A stretch of DNA of 11,198 nucleotides from an uncultured Pseudorhodobacter sp. (lineage in GTDB: Bacteria > Pseudomonadota > Alphaproteobacteria > Rhodobacterales > Rhodobacteraceae): contig CALEMZ010000057.1 in the NCBI GenBank assembly GCA_937910975.1, forward strand, positions 1 through 11,198. The letters are read 5' to 3'. A model generated the notes under the pieces. It saw nothing but the letters and a program-made list of their open reading frames with translations. It ran no database searches and had not been told where the DNA came from. Positions 7,040 to 11,198 of this stretch are shown one piece after another. Position numbers and translations under genes: made by a program. Positions within the stretch are counted from its first letter, which is position 1; each line of letters opens with the position of its first letter.

Positions 7040-7053
7040 TTGACGCAGATCAA
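7040..7053 (-). promoter_or_regulatory. FNR-type box upstream of ftsH
   Basis: Read leftward it is TTGATCTGCGTCAA, matching TTGAT-N4-ATCAA at 9 of 10 defined positions; the GTCAA half-site is a common natural variant. The centre is 108 bp before the ftsH ATG, giving a predicted start near 7005. The -10 region there is poor (CAAGGT at 7017-7012), so the exact core promoter is unclear. The nagA start is 308 bp away on the other side, so ftsH is the likelier target. Confidence 0.62.
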
Positions 7054-7354
7054 CGGCGCTTCGGGTCGCGACGAACATCATGCGCGACGGCCAACAAGCC
7101 CGGCGCGGTGCGGCTGTAGTTGTGGCTGTTCAGGCCACCCTTCTATTTTCAGGGATACTGTGATGAGAAACAGTGCCCTAATGAGCTGACAGTTAACACA
7201 TGGCAGCAAAAAGCCTCATTCTGTTTAGAAATTTACCACATTATACGCCGCTATTTATAGGGTCCGCGTAAACTGGCGGCGTGAAGGTGATGCAAGTATG
7301 ATGCATCTGGTGGTACATACCCATTCTGGCCATGGGATATTCGGAGGTAAACGG
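7054..7354 (+). other. intergenic region and nagA promoter/leader
   Basis: No gene seen. The part from 7141 to 7260 is much richer in A and T than its surroundings and probably holds the nagA promoter. Candidate elements such as TTTACC (7232-7237) with TTTATA (7254-7259, 16-bp spacing) are poor matches, so I do not fix a start point. An imperfect inverted repeat, AGGGATACTGT (7151-7161) against ACAGTGCCCT (7170-7179), and a long hairpin at 7245-7282 lie here. ATG codons at 7298 and 7301 are in the nagA frame but lack a ribosome site. Confidence 0.4.
7245..7282 (+). repeat. long hairpin in the nagA leader
   Basis: ACGCCGCTATTTA (7245-7257) pairs with TAAACTGGCGGCGT (7269-7282), giving 13 pairs with one wobble and one bulged C around an 11-nt loop. 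No U-tract follows on either strand, so it is not a standard intrinsic terminator. It could be an RNA leader element of nagA or, as DNA, an operator over the AT-rich promoter region. Confidence 0.45.
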
Positions 7355-8476
7355 ATGCGACAGGTGTTTTCCGGTGCACAGATTTTTGACGGAACCCAAC
7401 TGCTGTCCGACCATGCGCTGATCGTGGAAAACGGTGTTGTGGTTGGGATGAAGCGTGACCTGCGCGGGGATGTAGAGCTTGCGGGCGGGGTCTTGGCTCC
7501 GGCTTTTGTGGATTTGCAGGTGAATGGCGGCGGCGGCATCATGCTGGATGGGCAAGCGGATGCAGGGCGGATTGCCGCGATCTGCGCCACACATATTCTG
7601 CTGGGCTGTGCGGGGGTAATGCCCACGTTGATCTCTGACAGCAAAGAGGCGACCTCTCGCGTGATTGCCGCGTGCGTGGAGGCGGCGCAAGCCAATGTGC
7701 CGGGATTTTTGGGGCTGCATCTGGAAGGCCCGCATCTGGACCCGCGGCGCAAGGGCGCGCATGACGCCGCATTTATTCGACCGATGGAGAATGCGGATCT
7801 TGCGGCATTGCTGAAGGCTGCGCAAAAACTGCCAGCACTGATGGTAACCGTCGCGCCTTGTTCGGTGTCGCTGGAACAGGTGCGCGCATTGGCGCAAGCA
7901 GGGGTTATCGTCAGCCTCGGCCATACGGAATGCACCTATGAGGAAGCGTTGGCCTATATTGAGGCTGGCGCGAGCTGTGCCACACATCTTTTCAACGCGA
8001 TGGCCCCGATCGCGGCGCGTACGCCGGGGCTGGCCGGGGCGGTGCTGGATACCTCGCTACCAGCGGGGCTGATCGCGGATGGGGTGCATGTTTCATCGGC
8101 GGTATTGCGGCTGGCCATGGCGGCGCGCCCGGAAGGGTTGTTTCTCGTGTCCGATAGCATGGGCTTTGCCGGTACGGAGCTTGCCGAGATGGTGCTGAAC
8201 GGACGCCTGATCAAACGGGTGGCTGGGCGGCTGACGCTGGAAGATGGCACGATTGCCGGTGCGGATTTGCGGTTGGATCGGGCGCTAGCCACAATGGTGC
8301 GCCAAATCGGTGTTGCACCGAGCAAAGCACTGGCGATGGCAACCTCGACCCCGGCGATGCTGATCGGGATGGGCAACACGTTGGGCCATTTGTTGCCAGA
8401 GCGGCGCGCCGATATGGTTTACCTCGACCCCAATTGGCAGCTTACCAAGACTTGGTGGGGGGGCGTGGCGCTTTGA
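7355..8476 (+). CDS. nagA: N-acetylglucosamine-6-phosphate deacetylase
   Basis: 373 aa, close to the roughly 380 aa of the family. It removes acetate from GlcNAc-6-phosphate to give glucosamine-6-phosphate in the cytoplasm, feeding recycled peptidoglycan or chitin-derived amino sugar into UDP-GlcNAc synthesis or glycolysis. Amidohydrolase-fold signatures: FVDLQVNG (51-58) with Gln in place of the HxH metal motif, HLEGP with metal ligand Glu124, GHT with His190, THLFNAM with His211, and SDSM with catalytic Asp267, matching the single-metal E. coli-type arrangement. The start is ATG 7355, with GGAGGT (7343-7348) spaced 6 nt before it; the in-frame ATG at 7298 has no ribosome site and its extra 19 residues do not look like NagA. 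No nagB, GlcNAc kinase, PTS or nagC-like regulator is adjacent, so it stands alone. No FNR-type box fits its promoter. Confidence 0.95.
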   Translation: MRQVFSGAQIFDGTQLLSDHALIVENGVVVGMKRDLRGDVELAGGVLAPAFVDLQVNGGGGIMLDGQADAGRIAAICATHILLGCAGVMPTLISDSKEATSRVIAACVEAAQANVPGFLGLHLEGPHLDPRRKGAHDAAFIRPMENADLAALLKAAQKLPALMVTVAPCSVSLEQVRALAQAGVIVSLGHTECTYEEALAYIEAGASCATHLFNAMAPIAARTPGLAGAVLDTSLPAGLIADGVHVSSAVLRLAMAARPEGLFLVSDSMGFAGTELAEMVLNGRLIKRVAGRLTLEDGTIAGADLRLDRALATMVRQIGVAPSKALAMATSTPAMLIGMGNTLGHLLPERRADMVYLDPNWQLTKTWWGGVAL

Positions 8477-8533
8477 GGTTTGACCGGTTTGTCGGTTAGG
8501 CCCCAGTTTGTCAGACAAGGCAACTAAAATGGA

Positions 8534-8563
8534 GAAAGGGTCACCCTTGCGGGCAACCCTTTC
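8534..8563 (-). terminator. strong hairpin, possible terminator for the yhhQ transcript
   Basis: GAAAGGGT (8534-8541) and ACCCTTTC (8556-8563) pair perfectly over 8 bp, with an inner CCC/GGG stem (8544-8546 with 8551-8553) across a 2x2 internal loop. Read leftward the stem is followed by TCCATTTTAGTT, a weak U-tract; rightward there is none. It may end leftward transcripts from yhhQ or stabilise the nagA 3' end. Confidence 0.45.
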
Positions 8564-8633
8564 CGAGTTCCAAGGAGATGGGCCAGTTAGGTTTACAAGC
8601 CCAATCAGTGGTCTGTTTCACTGGGGGCCGCCC

Positions 8634-8690
8634 CTAGGAAACACCCCGTCTGACTGTCCCGACGCTTCTCTCCAACATCACTCTAGACAC
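8634..8690 (-). CDS. possible 18-aa small protein with maximal Shine-Dalgarno
   Basis: Leftward from GTG 8690 the frame reads MSRVMLERSVGTVRRGVS and stops at TAG (8636-8634). The start is spaced 6 nt from GGAGGT in an exceptionally long ribosome site. The peptide is basic, with four Arg and one Glu, and I do not recognise it. It would lie about 70 nt past the yhhQ stop on the same strand, and no leftward gene follows, so it is not an obvious leader peptide. An alternative start is ATG 8678. The only support is the ribosome site and spacing; the 16S-like sequence could instead have another role. Confidence 0.25.
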   Translation of the reverse strand: MSRVMLERSVGTVRRGVS

Positions 8691-8727
8691 TGGATCACCT
8701 CCTTTCAAAAACGTTGCAGATAAGGAG
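8690..8727 (-). promoter_or_regulatory. 16S rRNA 3'-tail match / extended Shine-Dalgarno with an upstream anti-SD
   Basis: On the + strand CTGGATCACCTCCTTTC (8690-8706) equals the conserved 3' end of alphaproteobacterial 16S rRNA. Leftward it is its exact complement, a 17-nt Shine-Dalgarno. The upstream leftward CTCCTT (8727-8722) can pair with AAGGAG (8704-8699) over a 17-nt loop and hide the ribosome site. No further 16S similarity is seen on either side, so it is not an rRNA gene end. Confidence 0.45.
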
Positions 8728-8762
8728 AGACTGCCACATATTTTGTGTTTGTCAAAAGTTTT

Positions 8763-9386
8763 TTACGCAGGGGTGGTGTGAAATTTTTGTACAATTATGC
8801 GGAAGGGCACCAGTGCAAGCAGTGCCAACGCAAGTTTGACGCCCCAATCTGCAATCGCAAGAGAGACCCAAAGCGGGGTTGTTGGCCCAATGCCCAAAAG
8901 CGGAAGCGCCTCATTCGCCCAAGCCACATCATTGCCCGGCTCCAGCCATGTCAGCCCTGCCGAAAAGGCCAGCGTAAAGAAGATCGCGGTATCTGCACTG
9001 GCGCCCACAAGGGTGGAGACAAGCGGCGCGCGCCACCAGGTGCCGCTGCGCAGCCTGTCAAAGACCGCTACGTCCAGCAGCTGTGCCGTGAGGAAGGCCA
9101 GTGCCGAGCCGACGGCGATGCGCAATGTCACCAGCGGGCCGAACTCGCCCATGATCTGGGTGCCGATGAACGAACACGCCAGCCCCACCACAAAGCCCAC
9201 CAAAACCACACGGCGCGCAGCAGGGGCACCATAGATACGGTTCATCAGGTCTGTCACCAGAAAGGCGAGGGGATAGGTGAAGGCGCCCCATGTCAGCCAT
9301 TGGCCAAACAGATGTTGCACAAGGATATTAGAGGCCACCACGATGGCAGCCATGGCGAGAACGCCGGGGATCAATTGACGGGTCAT
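8763..9386 (-). CDS. yhhQ: queuosine precursor transporter YhhQ (VUT family)
   Basis: 207 aa, about the size of E. coli YhhQ (221). This inner-membrane protein imports 7-deazaguanine precursors (preQ0/preQ1) used to make the queuosine base of GUN-anticodon tRNAs. Family signatures are clear: TYPLAFLVTDLMNRIYG (37-53), RIAVGSALAFLTAQLLDV (89-106) and STLVGASADTAIFF (124-137). Hydrophobic segments near 5-28, 31-45, 59-79, 86-107, 122-143 and 171-195 suggest about six membrane spans. ATG 9386 is chosen: an upstream in-frame ATG at 9452 lies inside a hairpin and adds a charged 22-residue tail foreign to the family. The ribosome site is weak (GGAAAAAG). It follows the phytase-like gene by 87 bp, across two hairpins. 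I looked for a preQ1 riboswitch in that gap and found no match to the class I tail motif. Confidence 0.92.
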   Translation of the reverse strand: MTRQLIPGVLAMAAIVVASNILVQHLFGQWLTWGAFTYPLAFLVTDLMNRIYGAPAARRVVLVGFVVGLACSFIGTQIMGEFGPLVTLRIAVGSALAFLTAQLLDVAVFDRLRSGTWWRAPLVSTLVGASADTAIFFTLAFSAGLTWLEPGNDVAWANEALPLLGIGPTTPLWVSLAIADWGVKLALALLALVPFRIIVQKFHTTPA

Positions 9387-9422
9387 TTTCTTTTTCCGTT
9401 TTATCAAGGTCGCGGATACTTG

Positions 9423-9459
9423 GTCCCTGATCATCAGGGACGGGCGGGCCATACGCCCG
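9423..9459 (-). repeat. two adjoining hairpins in the yhhQ upstream gap
   Basis: GTCCCTGA (9423-9430) and TCAGGGAC (9434-9441) form a perfect 8-bp stem with a 3-nt loop. CGGGCG (9441-9446) and CGCCCG (9454-9459) form a 6-bp stem with a 7-nt loop, sharing base 9441. Neither is followed by a U-tract on the minus strand. They could be a terminator/attenuator after the phytase-like gene, an mRNA processing or stabilising element, or a leader structure of yhhQ. Confidence 0.5.
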
Positions 9460-9473
9460 GCGGGGTGGCCATG

Positions 9474-10373
9474 TCAAGGAAGCAGGCGGTATTCGACGAT
9501 TTCTGTCCGCTGCACCCAAAAGAAATTGTCGTCTGAAATCATCGTCAGCCGGATATCGCCCGCAGGGTCGCGCCACACCACGATGCCTTCCAGATTGTCG
9601 TGCGTTCCGGCCTGGCTTTGTAGTTCCAGTCGCTCATCGGTGAAACCTTTGGGGCCAAGCGCGAAACTGCGAACGCGGCTGGCAAAGCCAGACAGGCCAT
9701 GGAAGGCGCGTTCCAGCAGGTAAAGCCGCTCGTCGGGGCCAAAATCTGCACCGACGGCCTCAAAATCCGGGGTGCGGGGCAGGGTAAGTTGGCCATCCCA
9801 TGTGCCGTGGCGGTAGCGGAACACCGGATAAGGGCCTGTGCCGCGCGGACTTTCGGGCAGGGTGTAAAGCGTGCCGCTGGCATCCACGGCCAAAGCCTCC
9901 AACGCCGAATTTCTTCGCAAGCCGGGGAATTGGGGGGCCAGCGGCAAGTCCTGGCCCGGCTGATCAAGCGACGGATAGGCCATGACGCGGGCCGAGCCTT
10001 TGCCCTCAAAGCTGACGAACACCTGCCCATCGGGGGCAATCGCCAGCCCTTCACTATCGGCGCGGTGGTCGCTGAGGGTGTGGCCCTTGTGGTCTTGCAG
10101 GGGGGCGATGGCAGCGGATTTTACACCGATAATCCTGCCATCGGCCGCGCGCAGAATTTGGCCGTGGGTCCAACCTGCGCGGTCGCTGATCGCGGTGAAG
10201 GACTGGCCATCATCGGAAAATTCCAAAGCGGAAAAGCCCCCGTGTTTGGGGTCGGCGCTGTGCCAGACATAGGTAGCGATGAAGTTCGGCGCGGCCGGGG
10301 GTGCGGCGCTGCCATCAAGTGCCAGCACCAACGACAGGCCCGTGATCAGCGTGAGGCGAGAACGCTTTTGCAT
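9474..10373 (-). CDS. secreted esterase-like activity of phytase family protein
   Basis: 299 aa. The N-terminus MQKRSRLTLITGLSLVLALDGSAA is a Sec signal peptide (basic start, hydrophobic core, likely cut near residues 22-26), so the protein is periplasmic or secreted. The rest shows repeated beta-propeller-like blades typical of the phytase-like esterase family (PF13449): SALEFSDDGQSFTAISDR (48-65), DSEGLAIAPDGQVFVSFEG (106-124), LEALAVDASGTLYTLPE (158-174), FEAVGADFGPDERLYLLER (204-222) and DNLEGIVVW to SDDNFF (259-285). Biochemical function of the family is poorly established; phosphatase or esterase activity should not be assumed. The ATG lies inside mepA (28-nt overlap) and has no clear ribosome site, so translation is probably coupled to mepA. 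yhhQ follows after a structured 87-bp gap. Confidence 0.85.
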   Translation of the reverse strand: MQKRSRLTLITGLSLVLALDGSAAPPAAPNFIATYVWHSADPKHGGFSALEFSDDGQSFTAISDRAGWTHGQILRAADGRIIGVKSAAIAPLQDHKGHTLSDHRADSEGLAIAPDGQVFVSFEGKGSARVMAYPSLDQPGQDLPLAPQFPGLRRNSALEALAVDASGTLYTLPESPRGTGPYPVFRYRHGTWDGQLTLPRTPDFEAVGADFGPDERLYLLERAFHGLSGFASRVRSFALGPKGFTDERLELQSQAGTHDNLEGIVVWRDPAGDIRLTMISDDNFFWVQRTEIVEYRLLP

Positions 10374-11198
10374 TGGTTCGGCAAATCCGCCATTGTGAAT
10401 TGCCGCGCGCCCCGCTTACGCGGCCCCGCCTTTTTCTTGGGCGTTTTCGCGGTGGCTTTGGGCGGGTTCAGGTAGTCCGTCACCCACCAGCGCAGCGTGT
10501 CATCGCAACCATTGCCTCCTTTGGACAAGGAAGTCACGGTGGGTTTTTGCGTTTCGCAGGCACTGGCACCGGGCGGGCATTTCAAACGCACGTGAAAATG
10601 CGTGTCATGCCCCGCGACAGGGCGAATTTTCTGCAACCAGCCCTTGTCTTCACGTGTGGCGGTTTTGCACATCTCCAGCTTCACGGCGGCGGCCACGAAG
10701 ATCCGGTCCACCCGACTGTCAGAGGCGGCGGCCTTCAATAGTGCATGGTGGCTGCGCGTCCAGTTGCCTGTCACAGAGCGCTGATCGCCGGATCGCACAG
10801 GGATGGAGCTGATCTTTTCCCGGTCCGCACGGCTGAGGCTTAATCGGCTGGGCGGCAGCATCCAGACATCGGCATCCAGTCCGATTTGATGGCTGGCGTG
10901 GCCGCTCGTCATCGGCCCGCCGCGCGGTTGCGAGATGTCGCCGATGTACAGCCCTTTCCAGCCCACGGAAACGGCCATGCGGCTCAGGTCTTGCAAGTAG
11001 GCAATCATTTCTGGTTGGCCCCAGTTGCGATTGCGCGACAGGCGCATCGCTTGCCATGTTGGTCCGGTTTCGGGCAATTGCACATGGCCCGCGCCACAGC
11101 CCTTGGCATAGCTGCCGATGGGCATTGCGGCATGGTCAGAGGCATTCTTCTTGGAACCGAACAGCTGGTTTGCCAACGACTCAGCCTGAGCGCCCGCG
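10346..11198 (-). CDS. mepA: penicillin-insensitive murein endopeptidase MepA, lacking its N-terminus
   Basis: The frame stays open to the window edge, so the start and most of the signal peptide lie outside. The visible part opens AGAQAESLANQLFGSKK, which looks like the end of a signal peptide and the mature start; TTG at 11176 is not needed as a start. MepA is a periplasmic zinc (LAS-type) peptidase that cuts the D-Ala-meso-DAP cross-links of peptidoglycan. Counting from that TTG codon, GHASHQIGLDAD (92-103) and HDTHFHVRL (190-198) carry the metal-binding His and Asp residues; PIGSYAKGC (19-27) and WLQKIRPV (180-187) are also typical. Cys residues at 27, 170, 200 and 207 fit the family's disulfides. 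The C-terminus has a Lys-rich linker (240-254). It overlaps the phytase-like gene downstream by 28 nt. Confidence 0.93.
   Translation of the reverse strand, partial: AGAQAESLANQLFGSKKNASDHAAMPIGSYAKGCGAGHVQLPETGPTWQAMRLSRNRNWGQPEMIAYLQDLSRMAVSVGWKGLYIGDISQPRGGPMTSGHASHQIGLDADVWMLPPSRLSLSRADREKISSIPVRSGDQRSVTGNWTRSHHALLKAAASDSRVDRIFVAAAVKLEMCKTATREDKGWLQKIRPVAGHDTHFHVRLKCPPGASACETQKPTVTSLSKGGNGCDDTLRWWVTDYLNPPKATAKTPKKKAGPRKRGARQFTMADLPNQCKSVLASR

Larger units (their letters stand above)
8477..8762. other. convergent spacer after nagA and yhhQ with several structured signals
   Basis: This lies between the nagA stop (+) and the yhhQ stop (-). A weak hairpin TGACCG/CGGTTA (8481-8498) follows nagA. 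TTGTC-A-GACAA (8508-8518) is a small palindrome. A strong hairpin is at 8534-8563, and a 16S-tail match with a small leftward ORF is at 8634-8706. Leftward TTGACA (8755-8750) is a consensus -35, but no -10 follows at 16-18 bp. The right end is AT-rich. A rightward frame from ATG 8529 (64 codons) is open but does not resemble a protein I know. Confidence 0.45.

Noticed and set aside
7241..7987. 248-codon leftward open frame across the nagA start
   Set aside because: Antisense to nagA, rich in His, Arg and Cys with no recognisable fold; the nagA motifs explain the region.
8690..8706. Possible 3' end of a 16S rRNA gene
   Set aside because: Identity covers only the 17-nt tail; the preceding sequence lacks the conserved helix 45 region of 16S rRNA.
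8529..8723. Rightward 64-codon ORF after nagA starting at ATG 8529
   Set aside because: Only a weak AAGG ribosome site, non-protein-like composition and no recognised motif; the 16S-tail match and hairpins explain the region better. It cannot be fully excluded.
9387..9452. 22-residue N-terminal extension of YhhQ from ATG 9452
   Set aside because: The start lies in a hairpin without a ribosome site, and the charged tail is not typical of the family.
9387..9473. preQ1 class I riboswitch before yhhQ
   Set aside because: The expected short stem followed by an A-rich tail ending in AACUA-like sequence is absent by eye; a covariance search would settle it.
8745..9536. 263-codon rightward open frame
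   Set aside because: Antisense to yhhQ; highly charged and Gln/Lys/Arg-rich translation typical of a shadow of a membrane protein gene.

Overview
The window looks like chromosomal DNA of a GC-rich alphaproteobacterium, most likely a Rhodobacteraceae (Roseobacter-type) member. This is inferred from protein character, gene content and the FnrL-type promoter sites; no taxonomic marker gene is present. Nine protein genes are supported, two of them cut by the window edges, plus one speculative small ORF.

Left half (1-7053): a stress and low-oxygen module. It holds a universal stress protein (partial, leftward), a classical short-chain dehydrogenase/reductase (rightward), and a leftward run of ftsH-type protease, class I PHA synthase phaC and a beta-CASP metallo-beta-lactamase RNase. 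Each transcription unit has a 14-bp FNR-type palindrome upstream: 220-233 (usp), 412-425 (SDR), 4971-4984 (phaC and the beta-CASP gene) and 7040-7053 (ftsH). For usp and the SDR the box sits about 41.5 bp upstream of the start point predicted from a plausible -10 element, the geometry of a class II FNR-activated promoter. The genes therefore probably act together under oxygen limitation or nitrosative stress: stress protein, membrane protein quality control, PHA storage as a carbon and electron sink, RNA turnover and an NAD(H)-linked reductase. The ftsH upstream region also carries a perfect CRP-like palindrome (TGTGA-N6-TCACA) and another inverted repeat.

Middle (7054-8762): a stand-alone nagA (GlcNAc-6-phosphate deacetylase), rightward, whose leader contains a long hairpin. 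It is followed by a 286-bp spacer with a strong hairpin and a 17-nt sequence matching the 3' tail of 16S rRNA. Read leftward, that sequence is a maximal Shine-Dalgarno in front of an 18-codon ORF.

Right half (8763-11198): leftward genes mepA (partial), a secreted phytase-like esterase-family protein overlapping mepA by 28 nt, and yhhQ (queuosine precursor transporter) after an 87-bp gap with two adjoining hairpins. These look like ordinary core-type genes.

The most interesting signals are the coherent FNR-box architecture over an unusual gene set, including an RNase paired with PHA synthase, and the unexplained 16S-tail/small-ORF region after yhhQ. I see no CRISPR array, IS element, tRNA or rRNA gene.
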